Positions 7,305-19,201 of a DNA stretch of 64,000 nt are shown here, piece after piece. A program made the translations under genes and the position numbers. Under the pieces are notes generated by a model. It was given only the letters and a program-made list of their open reading frames with translations, was not told where the DNA came from and searched no databases. This stretch comes from an uncultured Christensenellaceae bacterium (GTDB taxonomy: Bacteria; Bacillota; Clostridia; Christensenellales; Aristaeellaceae): the NCBI GenBank assembly GCA_905234985.1, contig CAJOJQ010000004.1, positions 1 to 64,000 on the forward strand. Reading direction: 5' to 3'. The first letter of the stretch is position 1. Each line of letters starts with the position of its first letter.

Positions 7305-8885
7305 TTATTCCCCGCTGGCTCCGTAGTTTGCCAGGACGCGCGCCGAGGGGTCGTCCACATCGCAGCCGGGCCAGGTCTTGTTGGGCATCCAGAAATCGGG
7401 GATCATGTGGGCCTGGCCGGGATAGAACTGCTCGAACAGCTCCCGGTACAAAAGGCTCTCTTTCGTGAAGGGCCTGCGGTAATCATATTTCGACGCTTTC
7501 TCCCCAAATTCCTTGTCGGTATAAGTCCTTTCCGCCAAAGCTTTCAAATCGTTGACCATGCTGTGGCCCACGGCGTCGGAGAAGGCCGCTTTCTGCCGCC
7601 AGAGGATGGCGTCGGGCAGGATGTGGTCGTCGGCAAAGGCTTTGCGGATCAGGTACTTGCCCATGTCGTGGGTGTTCATTTTCAGCTCCGGGTCGATGCT
7701 CATGGCGTAGCGCACGAATTTCAGGTCGCCGAAGGGCACGCGGGCTTCTAAGCTGTTGACGGAAATGCACCGGTCGGCGCGAAGAACGTCATAGACATGC
7801 AATTCGCGGATGCGCTTTTCCGCTTCCTCCTGGAAGGCGGCGGCATTGGGGGCAAAGTCCGTATACTTGTAGCCGAACAGCTCGTCGGAAATTTCGCCGG
7901 TGAGCAGCACGCGCACGTCCGTATGCTCGTGAATCCATTTGCATACCAAATACATGCCGATGGAGGCGCGGATGGTGGTGATGTCCCAGGTGCCCAGCAG
8001 CTCCACCACGGTGGGCAGGGCGTCCAGCACGTCCTTTTCGGAAATGATGACCTCCGTGTGGTCGCTGCCGATGTAATCCGCCACCATGCGGGCGTATTTC
8101 AGGTCGATGGCGTCGATGTCCATGCCGATGGCGAAGGTGCGGATGGGTTTTTTCAGCAGCTTCTGGGCGATGGCGCACACCAAGGAGGAATCCAGGCCGC
8201 CGGAGAGCAGGAAGCCCACGGGAGCGTCGGCGTCTAAGCGCTTTTCCACCCCGTCCATGAGCAGGCGGCGGAGCTTCGGGCACACTTCCTCTTCCGTTTT
8301 CATGGTGAAGTAGCCCACGTAGGCGGGATCGGCGTATGGAATGAATTGCCCGTCCATCCAGTAGTGGCCCGGCGGGAAGGGCAGGATGGTTTCGCACAGG
8401 CCCATCAGGTTTTTGGGTTCGCTGGCGAAGGCCCATTCCCCGTCTTGCAGCCTGCCGTAATACAGGGGCCGGATGCCGATGGGGTCCCGGGCGGCAATCA
8501 GCTTTCCCCGCGTTCCGTCGTAGAGCAGCAGAGCAAACTCGGCGTCCAGGGTCTTGAACATTTCTACGCCGTATTCGTGATAGAGGGGCAGCAGAATTTC
8601 GCAGTCGGACTGGCTGTGCAGCTCGTACTTGGCCAACAGCCGATCCCGCAGGGGGCGGAAGCCATACAGCTCGCCGTTGCACACCACGGCGTCCCCGTTC
8701 ATGCGGAAGGGCTGCATGCCCCGGTCGTCCAGGCCCATGATGGCTAAGCGGTGGAAGCCCAAGTACCCGATGGGGATTTTCTCAAACCGGCTCATGTCCG
8801 GCCCCCGGGACACGGTGCGTTCAAAGCACTGTTTCAGGATATCCACGGGAATCTGCTTGCTGGTCACGCCGAAAATGGAACACAT
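7305..8885 (-). CDS. asnB: Asparagine synthetase B (glutamine-hydrolysing)
   Basis: 526 aa. Makes asparagine from aspartate, glutamine and ATP. The N-terminal class II glutaminase domain (about 1-185) begins MCSIFGV, placing Cys2 as the nucleophile after Met removal. The synthetase domain (about 205-500) has the pyrophosphate loop LLSGGLDSSLV and TFAIGMDIDAIDLKYA. Start at 8885 (three codons inside the longest frame) gives the Cys at position 2 and has a GGAGGT upstream. It is preceded by a roughly 460-nt leader holding a T-box riboswitch with an Asn (AAC) specifier, so transcription should rise when tRNA-Asn is uncharged. The GNAT gene follows. Confidence 0.97.
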   Translation of the reverse strand: MCSIFGVTSKQIPVDILKQCFERTVSRGPDMSRFEKIPIGYLGFHRLAIMGLDDRGMQPFRMNGDAVVCNGELYGFRPLRDRLLAKYELHSQSDCEILLPLYHEYGVEMFKTLDAEFALLLYDGTRGKLIAARDPIGIRPLYYGRLQDGEWAFASEPKNLMGLCETILPFPPGHYWMDGQFIPYADPAYVGYFTMKTEEEVCPKLRRLLMDGVEKRLDADAPVGFLLSGGLDSSLVCAIAQKLLKKPIRTFAIGMDIDAIDLKYARMVADYIGSDHTEVIISEKDVLDALPTVVELLGTWDITTIRASIGMYLVCKWIHEHTDVRVLLTGEISDELFGYKYTDFAPNAAAFQEEAEKRIRELHVYDVLRADRCISVNSLEARVPFGDLKFVRYAMSIDPELKMNTHDMGKYLIRKAFADDHILPDAILWRQKAAFSDAVGHSMVNDLKALAERTYTDKEFGEKASKYDYRRPFTKESLLYRELFEQFYPGQAHMIPDFWMPNKTWPGCDVDDPSARVLANYGASGE

Positions 8886-8917
8886 AAAAGGCACCTCCGT
8901 TCATTTGGTCGGCAATC

Positions 8918-9097
8918 GTTCTTATGTCGCTGCGCCAATGGGGTCGTGAAACTGGATTTGGGATGAGCAATCACTCCAGGCAAGGAATGAGGCCGCAGGC
9001 GTACTGGAGGTACGTCAAGGCCGAATGACGCAGGATGGAGGGATTGATCGCCCAAAGACGGTTCGTGATCTCGTTGGCGCAACGACCTTCAGGACGA
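8918..9097 (-). repeat. About 180-bp imperfect palindrome in the asnB leader
   Basis: The sequence reads as an imperfect inverted repeat centred near 9007 (CGTAC-TGGAG-GTACG at the tip). Outer arms match well: TGCGCCAATGGGGTCGTGAA (from 8931) against TGCGCCAACGAGATCACGAA on the opposite strand (from 9084), and TTTGGG..AATCACTCC against TTTGGG..AATCCCTCC. In RNA it would form one very long hairpin between the T-box terminator and the asnB ribosome binding site, and its outer arm includes the terminator's 3' side. It may be a small mobile palindromic repeat or a processing site. Confidence 0.65.
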
Positions 9098-9346
9098 AGG
9101 CCGCCGCTCCGTGGTGCCACCTGATTTGCTTCTTTGTCAGGCTCTTGGGATCGCCATTGGTCCCGCTAAGCCCTGGCGGCTGTAACGTGCCGCCCTGACG
9201 CCGCACCTACTTGCCTTCCGGCTTTCAGCTTGGACTTGGAAGGGTTCTTCGCCTGACCGCTCATACGGGATTCTCACCGGCTACCGCTCTCTTGGATGCC
9301 GCCGCATCAGGTTACTTTGCTTCCGCAACGCTTTGATGTGAAATTT
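9085..9346 (-). promoter_or_regulatory. T-box riboswitch (tRNA-Asn type) of asnB
   Basis: On the minus strand, in order: Stem I with AGAGAG (9292-9287) followed by GCCGGTGAGAATCCCG; a specifier context GAAGAACCCT whose AAC (9246-9244) is an Asn codon; and the T-box sequence GGTGGCACCACGG (around 9122-9110). Then comes a terminator-type hairpin GGCCTTCGTCCTGAAGGTCG with the CGTCC loop common in these leaders. T-boxes sense uncharged tRNA and switch from terminator to antiterminator. The Asn specifier matches the downstream gene product. Confidence 0.87.
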
Positions 9347-9352
9347 GCGGGC

Positions 9353-9381
9353 ATTGTAGCACAGGTTTTCCGCCCTGTCAA
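9353..9381 (-). promoter_or_regulatory. Sigma-A promoter of the asnB leader
   Basis: Minus strand TTGACA (9381-9376), 17 bases, TACAAT (9358-9353). Transcription would start near 9346, at the foot of the T-box. Confidence 0.85.
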
Positions 9382-9451
9382 GAGGAAAAAATGGAAAAAC
9401 ATTCAGAAAACAGAGAAACAATTGCAGAACAATTTATTTTTCTGAAAGTTA

Positions 9452-9480
9452 TTGACTTTGCTCTGAAAGGATGATATAGT
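9452..9480 (+). promoter_or_regulatory. Sigma-A promoter of glnA
   Basis: TTGACT (9452-9457), 17-base spacer, TATAGT (9475-9480). It is divergent from the asnB promoter 70 bp away. Confidence 0.8.
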
Positions 9481-9485
9481 TTCGG

Positions 9486-9540
9486 CGACAAGGCAAAGGG
9501 GTCATGTCGAAAGGCCCGATTTGCCTGTTTTTTATTTTTT
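9486..9540 (+). promoter_or_regulatory. Attenuator in the glnA leader
   Basis: AGGCAAA (9491-9497) pairs with TTTGCCT (9520-9526) and is followed by a long T-rich run to 9540, an intrinsic terminator upstream of the glnA ribosome binding site. CGACA (9486-9490) can pair with TGTCG (9505-9509), a structure that traps the terminator's 5' arm in its loop, so the two folds compete. Clostridial glnA leaders are known targets of ANTAR-protein antitermination, and an ANTAR gene lies immediately downstream of glnA. The canonical paired hexaloop hairpins were not clearly recognised. Confidence 0.6.
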
Positions 9541-9556
9541 GAAGGAGGCGTTTGTC

Positions 9557-10888
9557 ATGAGCAAGTACACCAAGGAAGATATCATCCGCATGGTACGGGA
9601 AGACGACGTGGAATTCATCCGCATGCAGTTCACCGATATTTTTGGTCAGCTGAAAAATGTGGCCATCACCGCCAGCCAGATCGAAAAGGCGGTCAATAAT
9701 GAGATCATGATCGACGGAAGCTCCATCGAGGGCTTTGTGCGCATCAACGAAAGCGACCAGTACCTGCGGCCCGACCTGGACACCTTCGCCATCCTGCCCT
9801 GGCGGCCCCAGCACGGCAAGGTAGCGCGTCTCATCTGCGACGTGTACAACCCGGACGGCAGCCCCTTCGCCGGAGACCCCCGCGGGGTACTCAAGAAGGT
9901 ATTGAAGAAAGCCGCCGATATGGGTTATTCCTTCAACGTTGGCCCTGAAATGGAATTCTTCCTCTTCCAGACCGACGGCGAGGGCCGCCCCACCACCACC
10001 ACCGGCGACGAAGCGGGCTACTTCGACCTTGGCCCCCTGGATCACGGCGAAAGCACCCGCCGGGAAATCTGCATGAGCCTGGAGCAGATGGGCTTTGAAA
10101 TCGAGGCCAGCCATCACGAGGTGGCCGCCGGTCAGCATGAGATCGACTTTAAGTACGCCGATGCGCTCACCGCCGCCGACAACATCATGACCTTCAAGCT
10201 GGCCGTGAAAACCCTGGCCCAGAAGAACGGCCTGCACGCCACCTTCATGCCCAAGCCCGTGTTCGGCATCAACGGCAGCGGCATGCACACCAACATGAGC
10301 CTGTTCAAGGACGGCAAGAACGTGTTTGCCGATCCCAGTGACAAGAAGGGCTTGAGCAAAGAAGCCTACGCTTTCATCGCGGGCATTCTTTCCCACGTGC
10401 GCGGCATGGCGGCGGTGACCAATCCCCTGGTGAACAGCTACAAGCGCCTGGTGCCGGGCTATGAAGCGCCTTGCTACCTGGCCTGGAGCGCCAGCAACCG
10501 CAGCGCCCTCATCCGCATTCCCGCCGCCCGCGGCATGGGCACCCGCGTGGAACTGCGCTGCCCCGACCCCAGCTGCAACCCCTACCTGAACATGGCGGTT
10601 TGCTTAGCGGCGGGCCTGGATGGCATTGAAAAGGGCCTGACCCCGCCGGACGAGATCACCGAAAACATCTTCGCCATGGACGGACCCACCAGGGAAGCCA
10701 AGGGCATCAAGTCCCTGCCCGGCACCTTGAAGGAAGCCATCGAGTGCCTGAAGGCCGACCCTGTGATTTGCGCCGCCCTGGGCGAACACGTGCTTTCCCA
10801 GTATGTGGAGGGCAAGGAAAAGGAATGGGACGCCTACCGCACCCACGTGAGCAAGTGGGAAATTGACCGGTATATCGTGATGTACTGA
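9557..10888 (+). CDS. glnA: Glutamine synthetase, type I (alpha)
   Basis: 443 aa. Condenses ammonium and glutamate to glutamine with ATP. Beta-grasp domain (about 1-105) with [16 protein letters not shown], containing the Arg used for feedback control in Gram-positive enzymes; catalytic domain with the metal-binding Glu in MEFFLF, the [11 protein letters not shown] substrate loop and the [20 protein letters not shown] block. The short GSI-alpha length and absence of an adenylylation region fit Firmicutes. The start is the ATG at 9557 behind GAAGGAGG; codons upstream belong to the leader terminator. Likely regulated by attenuation in its leader. It is followed at 65 bp by the ANTAR gene. Confidence 0.98.
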   Translation: MSKYTKEDIIRMVREDDVEFIRMQFTDIFGQLKNVAITASQIEKAVNNEIMIDGSSIEGFVRINESDQYLRPDLDTFAILPWRPQHGKVARLICDVYNPDGSPFAGDPRGVLKKVLKKAADMGYSFNVGPEMEFFLFQTDGEGRPTTTTGDEAGYFDLGPLDHGESTRREICMSLEQMGFEIEASHHEVAAGQHEIDFKYADALTAADNIMTFKLAVKTLAQKNGLHATFMPKPVFGINGSGMHTNMSLFKDGKNVFADPSDKKGLSKEAYAFIAGILSHVRGMAAVTNPLVNSYKRLVPGYEAPCYLAWSASNRSALIRIPAARGMGTRVELRCPDPSCNPYLNMAVCLAAGLDGIEKGLTPPDEITENIFAMDGPTREAKGIKSLPGTLKEAIECLKADPVICAALGEHVLSQYVEGKEKEWDAYRTHVSKWEIDRYIVMY

Positions 10889-10953
10889 TGAGCCATCCCG
10901 GAAACGCCCTGACGCTTTCCGGAGCCGAAGGGTAGGAGGAAAGGAGGCACACC

Positions 10954-11481
10954 ATGAAACGCATTGTGATCGCGGCCAGCGCGGAAACCAGCCGGGAACA
11001 ACTGACCAAGATCCTGAACGGAGCGGGCTTCCAGGTCTTCCGTTCCTGCGCGTCCGGCGGCGAAGTGCGGCGGGCGGTGAACCAGGCGGGGGACTGCCTG
11101 GTGATCCTCTTCGGCGCGCTGCCGGACTGTCTGGTGGACGAGCTGGCCTGGGATATTCAGCAGGACGCGCAGATTTTGCTGCTGGCCCGGCCTGAACTGC
11201 TGGTTCGCTGCGAGCATCCCCGCCTGTTCAAGCTGGAAGCGCCCTGCCCCGGCAGCGCGCTGACGGCGGCGGTGGAGATGCTGTCCCAAATGCAGCGGAT
11301 GCAGATGCCCCGGCGGGAGGGCCAAGACAAGGAAACGGTGGAAAAAGCCAAACGCCTGCTCATGGAGAAAAGGGGCCTGCCGGAACCGGAAGCCCATCGG
11401 GCCATCCAGCAATACGCCATGCGCCACGGCATAAAAATGGCCGATTATGCTAGGCAAATCATAGAAAGCACGGAGGAATGA
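10954..11481 (+). CDS. ANTAR-domain RNA-binding antiterminator with degenerate receiver
   Basis: 175 aa. The N-terminal 120 residues resemble a response-regulator receiver fold (RIVIAASAETSREQLTKIL, then CLVILFGALPD) but the acidic phosphorylation pocket is not evident. The C-terminal 50 residues (VEKAKRLLMEKRGLPEPEAH, then RAIQQYAMRHGIKMADYARQ) match the three-helix ANTAR domain, which binds tandem RNA hairpins and prevents termination. Start ATG 10954 behind AAGGAGG. It sits between glnA and gltB and overlaps the gltB start region, so it is part of the operon it probably controls. Known clostridial ANTAR proteins act on nitrogen-assimilation leaders; the target here is inferred. Confidence 0.88.
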   Translation: MKRIVIAASAETSREQLTKILNGAGFQVFRSCASGGEVRRAVNQAGDCLVILFGALPDCLVDELAWDIQQDAQILLLARPELLVRCEHPRLFKLEAPCPGSALTAAVEMLSQMQRMQMPRREGQDKETVEKAKRLLMEKRGLPEPEAHRAIQQYAMRHGIKMADYARQIIESTEE

Positions 11482-11483
11482 CC

Positions 11484-14400
11484 ATGGTGGATCAGCAATA
11501 TCCGCTTTATCAACCGGAAATGGAGCATGACTCCTGCGGCGTGGGCGCCATCGTGGATTTAAGCGGAAAAAGCACCCACCGCACCGTAGACCAGGCGCTT
11601 TCCATTGTGGAGCGCCTGGCCCACCGGGCGGGCAGTGACGCTTTGGGAACCACGGGCGACGGCGTGGGCATCATGACCCAGCTTCCCCACGCCCTGTTCG
11701 CCGCCTGGGCACAGGAGGAAGGCATTCCCCTGGGCAACCCCGGCGACTACGGCGTGGGCATGTTTTTTTTGCCGGAGGACGAGGTGGGCGTGCGCAACAT
11801 CTGCCGCATTTTTGAGCAGTTGGCCGCTTCTGAATCCCTTCCCGTTTTGGGCTGGCGGGACGTGCCCTGCCACCCTGCCCAATTGGGGGCCGGGGCGCGG
11901 CGCACCATGCCCCGCATCCGCCAATGCTTTTTGAAGCGTCCCGCGTCTATCGCCGCCGGGCAGGATTTTGACCGGCGGCTCTATGTTTTGCGCCGAGTGT
12001 TTGAAAAGCAGGATACGGACACCTATATTTGTTCTCTCTCCTGCCGCACCATCGTCTATAAGGGCATGATGCTGGTCAGCCAGCTTCGCTCCTTCTATGA
12101 CGATTTGCAGGACGTGCGCTACTGCTCCCAGATGGCCATGGTGCATTCCCGGTTTTCCACCAACACCTTCCCCTCCTGGAGCAAGGCCCATCCCCAAAGG
12201 ATGCTGCTGCACAACGGGGAAATCAACACCATCCGGGGCAACCATGACCGCATGAAGGCCCGGGAAGAAACCATGCGCTCTGACCTCATGGGCGCGGAAA
12301 TGGCCCGGGTGCTGCCCGTGGTCACCGAGGGCGGCAGCGACAGCCAAATGCTGGACAATACTCTGGAATTTCTTTCCATGAATGGCTTCCCCCTGCCCCT
12401 GGCGGGGATGGTTTTGCTGCCAGAACCCTGGCAGGGCCAGAAGCGGGAAACGCCCTGGCGGGATTTGTACCGCTATTACGCCGCCATGATGGAACCCTGG
12501 GACGGCCCGGCGGCCATTCTGTATTCCGACGGGGATACGGTGTGCGCCTCCCTGGACCGCAACGGCCTGCGCCCCTTGCGCTGTGCCCTGACGGATGACA
12601 AGCGGCTGATCCTGTCCTCCGAGGCGGGGGTTTTATTTGAGGAAAACGCCCATATCCTGCGGCGCTGGAAGCTGAAATCCGGCGACGTGCTGGAGGCCGA
12701 TTTGCGCACCGGGGCGCTGACGGAGAGCGAGGCGCTCAAAAAGCGCTTTGCATCCATGCATCCCTACGGGGAATGGATGCGCAGTCTGATCCGCATGGAG
12801 GATTTACCCAAACAGGCGGAGCAAAATCAGCCTTTGGATGAAACAGAAAGAACGCGCCTCTGCAAAGCCTTCCATTATACATGGGAGGATGTGCGGGACG
12901 TGATTCTGCCCATGGCGAAGAACGGGGCGGAACCCATCGGCTCCATGGGCGCGGACGAACCCTTGGCGGCGCTGTCGAAGACCCATCCTGGGTTGTTCGA
13001 TTATTTCCGGCAGCGCTTTGCCCAGGTGACCAACCCGCCCATTGACGCCCTGCGGGAGGAAATCAAAACCGATTGCTCCATTTACATCGGCGACGATGGG
13101 AACCTGCTGGGCGCGGGGCCGGACAACTGCACCGTGCTGGAGTTGAATACGCCGGTTTTGACGGAAGAGGAATTGGCCCGGGTTCGGGCCATTCGCCATC
13201 CGGCTTTTGCCGTGCGCACGGTTTCCCTTTTATATGAAAGAAATCAATCTCTGCGGCAGGCGCTGGCGACGTTCTTTTCCGCCTGCGATCAGGCGTGTAA
13301 GGACGGGATCAATATCCTAATCCTGTCCGACAGGGGCGTGGACGCAAACCTTTTGGCAATTCCCTCTTTGCTGGCGGTATCGGCCCTGGAGCAGCACTTG
13401 ATCGGCATCAAAAAGCGCACGGCGGTTTCTGTGATCCTGGAAAGCGGAGAACCGCGCGACGCGCACCAACTGGCGCTGCTCATCGCCTACGGCGCCCGGG
13501 CCGTGAACCCCTATTTAGCCCACGACTGCGTGCGCGCGCTTTGCGAACAAGGGCAAATCGACAAAGATCCCGAAAGCGCCGTTGCGGATTACAACAAGGC
13601 GCTGACTGCCGGAGTGCTGAAAATCGCCTCCAAAATGGGCGTGTCCACCCTGCAGGCCTACCAGAGCGCCCAGCTTTTCGAGGCCGTGGGCCTGGATCGG
13701 CAATTCGTGGATCGGTACTTTACCAATACCCCCGCCGTTTTGGGCGGCACGGATTTGAGCAAGGTGGAGGCGGACAGCCGTTTCCATCACGCCGCCGCTT
13801 TCTGTGAAACCCAGCCCGCCGGCCTGCCCAGCGTGGGCGCGCATAAGCTCCGGGCGGGGGAAGGGGCGGAAGAACACCTGCATGCCCCGGAAACCATTCA
13901 TCTGTTGCAGCAGGCCGTGTGGACGAACGACCGGGCGCTGTTCGACCGGTACGCCGCCCGGGTGGAAAACGAGGGTCCCCGCACCATCCGCTCCATGCTC
14001 ACCTTCCGCTTTGAAGCCTGCCGGGAAATCCCCCTGGACGAAGTGGAAAGCGCGGACAGCATCGTGAAGCGCTTCCGTACCGGGGCCATGAGCTACGGCT
14101 CCATTTCCCAGGAGGCCCACGAGTGCATGGCCCAGGCCATGAATCACTTGGGCGGCTGCTCCAACAGCGGCGAGGGCGGCGAATTGCCCGCCCGCTACGG
14201 CACGGCGCTTAATTCCGCCATCAAGCAGGTGGCCTCCGGACGTTTCGGCGTGACGCGGGAGTATTTGCTTTCCGCCAAAGAAATCCAAATCAAAATGGCC
14301 CAGGGAGCCAAGCCCGGCGAGGGCGGCCATCTGCCGGGGGCCAAGGTGACGGACAGCGTGGCGAAAACCCGCTGTTCCACGCCGGGGATTTCCCTTATTT

Positions 14401-15803
14401 CCCCGCCGCCCCACCACGATATTTATTCCATCGAGGATTTGGCCGAGCTGATCTATGACCTGCAATGCGCGGCGGACCAGGCGAAAATCACGGTGAAGCT
14501 GGTGTCCTCCACAGGAGTTGGCACCATCGCCAGCGGCGTCGCCAAGGCCGGGGCGGGGGGCATCCTCATTTCCGGCGGCGAGGGCGGCACCGGGGCCGCG
14601 CCGTTAAGCTCTGTGCATCACGCGGGCCTGCCCTGGGAAATCGGGCTGGCCGAGGCCCATCAGGTGCTGTGCCGCAACCGCCTACGCCAGAAGGTGACCT
14701 TGGAAACGGACGGAAAGCTGATGACCGGCCATGACGTGGCGGTGGCCCTGCTGCTGGGCGCGGAGGAATTCGGCTTTGCCACCGCGCCGCTCATCACCAT
14801 GGGCTGCCGCATGATGCGGGTGTGCCATTTGGGCACATGCCCCTTCGGCATCGCCACCCAGAACCCCGAGCTGCGCAGGCGGTTCGCGGGCAAGCCGGAA
14901 TATGTTGAAAGATTCATGCTGTTCATCGCCGAGCAATTGCGGGAAATCATGGCGAAGTTAGGCGCGCGGACGGTGGACGAGCTGGTGGGCCGGGGCGACC
15001 TGCTGAAAATGAAGCCGGACGCCGCCGTGGACTTGACCGACCTCATCGGCTTTTCCCGGAACACCCATTTCCAGCCGGAAGCGAAGCACGATTTCCACTT
15101 GAACGAGCGCACCGACGCGCGGCTTTTCCAGCAGCACGTCACCCTCACCACCACCGACCGGGCCTTCGGCACCCTGCTGAAAGGCAGCCAGACCGTGCAG
15201 GCCCAGGGCTGCGGCGGCCAGTCCTTCGGGGCCTTCTTGCCCCAGGATAAGCACCTTACCCTGTACGGCGTGGCCAACGATTACGTGGGCAAGGGCCTAT
15301 CCGGCGGCTCCATCGCCGTTTGTCCGCCGGTGGACAGCGTGTGGCTTGCGGAAGACACCCTCATCGGCAACGTGGCCCTTTACGGGGCGACCAGCGGCTT
15401 TGCGTTCATCGCGGGCATGGCGGGGGAACGCTTCGCCGTGCGCAATTCCGGGGCCTGGGCCGTGGTGGAAGGCGTAGGCGACCACGGCTGCGAGTACATG
15501 ACCGGGGGACGGGTGGTCGTATTGGGGCCGGTGGGCGATAACTTTGCCGCCGGTATGAGCGGCGGCGTGGCCTGGGTGCTGGACGAAAACGATCAGTTAA
15601 TAGACCGCCTGAACACCGGGCACGTGAAAATCTACCCCGTGTCCCCGGAACAGGCGGGGGAACTGCACAGGCTGCTGCAAATGCACGAAAAGGCCACCGG
15701 TTCCCGAAAGGTCAAAGAAATTCTGCGGGATTTCGACGCCTGGCTGCCCAAGTTCCGAGCGGTGATCTCCGATGAATACTTGGCCTATCTGAAAGGGGCG
15801 TGA
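11484..15803 (+). CDS. gltB: Glutamate synthase, large subunit
   Basis: 1,439 aa. Transfers the glutamine amide to 2-oxoglutarate. Class II glutaminase domain with Cys18 in HDSCGVGAI after a short propeptide; central domain; FMN-binding synthase domain (about 800-1180) with GEGGELPARYG and the 3Fe-4S cysteines in GCRMMRVCHLGTCPFG (about 1108-1122); C-terminal GXGXG beta-helix (about 1190-1430). I prefer the ATG at 11484, eight bases after GGAGGA; the ATG at 11478 would leave only two. It overlaps or abuts the ANTAR stop and is followed 4 bp later by gltD. Slightly shorter than the usual 1,500 residues but complete. Confidence 0.97.
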   Translation: MVDQQYPLYQPEMEHDSCGVGAIVDLSGKSTHRTVDQALSIVERLAHRAGSDALGTTGDGVGIMTQLPHALFAAWAQEEGIPLGNPGDYGVGMFFLPEDEVGVRNICRIFEQLAASESLPVLGWRDVPCHPAQLGAGARRTMPRIRQCFLKRPASIAAGQDFDRRLYVLRRVFEKQDTDTYICSLSCRTIVYKGMMLVSQLRSFYDDLQDVRYCSQMAMVHSRFSTNTFPSWSKAHPQRMLLHNGEINTIRGNHDRMKAREETMRSDLMGAEMARVLPVVTEGGSDSQMLDNTLEFLSMNGFPLPLAGMVLLPEPWQGQKRETPWRDLYRYYAAMMEPWDGPAAILYSDGDTVCASLDRNGLRPLRCALTDDKRLILSSEAGVLFEENAHILRRWKLKSGDVLEADLRTGALTESEALKKRFASMHPYGEWMRSLIRMEDLPKQAEQNQPLDETERTRLCKAFHYTWEDVRDVILPMAKNGAEPIGSMGADEPLAALSKTHPGLFDYFRQRFAQVTNPPIDALREEIKTDCSIYIGDDGNLLGAGPDNCTVLELNTPVLTEEELARVRAIRHPAFAVRTVSLLYERNQSLRQALATFFSACDQACKDGINILILSDRGVDANLLAIPSLLAVSALEQHLIGIKKRTAVSVILESGEPRDAHQLALLIAYGARAVNPYLAHDCVRALCEQGQIDKDPESAVADYNKALTAGVLKIASKMGVSTLQAYQSAQLFEAVGLDRQFVDRYFTNTPAVLGGTDLSKVEADSRFHHAAAFCETQPAGLPSVGAHKLRAGEGAEEHLHAPETIHLLQQAVWTNDRALFDRYAARVENEGPRTIRSMLTFRFEACREIPLDEVESADSIVKRFRTGAMSYGSISQEAHECMAQAMNHLGGCSNSGEGGELPARYGTALNSAIKQVASGRFGVTREYLLSAKEIQIKMAQGAKPGEGGHLPGAKVTDSVAKTRCSTPGISLISPPPHHDIYSIEDLAELIYDLQCAADQAKITVKLVSSTGVGTIASGVAKAGAGGILISGGEGGTGAAPLSSVHHAGLPWEIGLAEAHQVLCRNRLRQKVTLETDGKLMTGHDVAVALLLGAEEFGFATAPLITMGCRMMRVCHLGTCPFGIATQNPELRRRFAGKPEYVERFMLFIAEQLREIMAKLGARTVDELVGRGDLLKMKPDAAVDLTDLIGFSRNTHFQPEAKHDFHLNERTDARLFQQHVTLTTTDRAFGTLLKGSQTVQAQGCGGQSFGAFLPQDKHLTLYGVANDYVGKGLSGGSIAVCPPVDSVWLAEDTLIGNVALYGATSGFAFIAGMAGERFAVRNSGAWAVVEGVGDHGCEYMTGGRVVVLGPVGDNFAAGMSGGVAWVLDENDQLIDRLNTGHVKIYPVSPEQAGELHRLLQMHEKATGSRKVKEILRDFDAWLPKFRAVISDEYLAYLKGA

Positions 15804-15807
15804 CGGT

Positions 15808-17223
<1,416 letters not shown>

Positions 17224-17235
17224 GCAAGGAAGGAA

Positions 17236-17264
17236 TTGACATCAGCCGGGAAGGAAAGCATAAT
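17236..17264 (+). promoter_or_regulatory. Sigma-A promoter of glmS
   Basis: TTGACA (17236-17241), 17-base spacer, CATAAT (17259-17264), located in the 91-bp gap between gltD and glmS. Confidence 0.75.
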
Positions 17265-17314
17265 ATGCAAATGGATTTTCGCGGCGATTGCCGCTGACGG
17301 GAGGCAAGGGAGCC

Positions 17315-19183
<1,869 letters not shown>

Positions 19184-19201
19184 TATGTGGGGTACGAAGG
19201 T

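Noticed and set aside
17224..17314. glmS ribozyme
   Set aside because: The gap before glmS is only 91 bp, is occupied by a promoter, and shows no ribozyme core.
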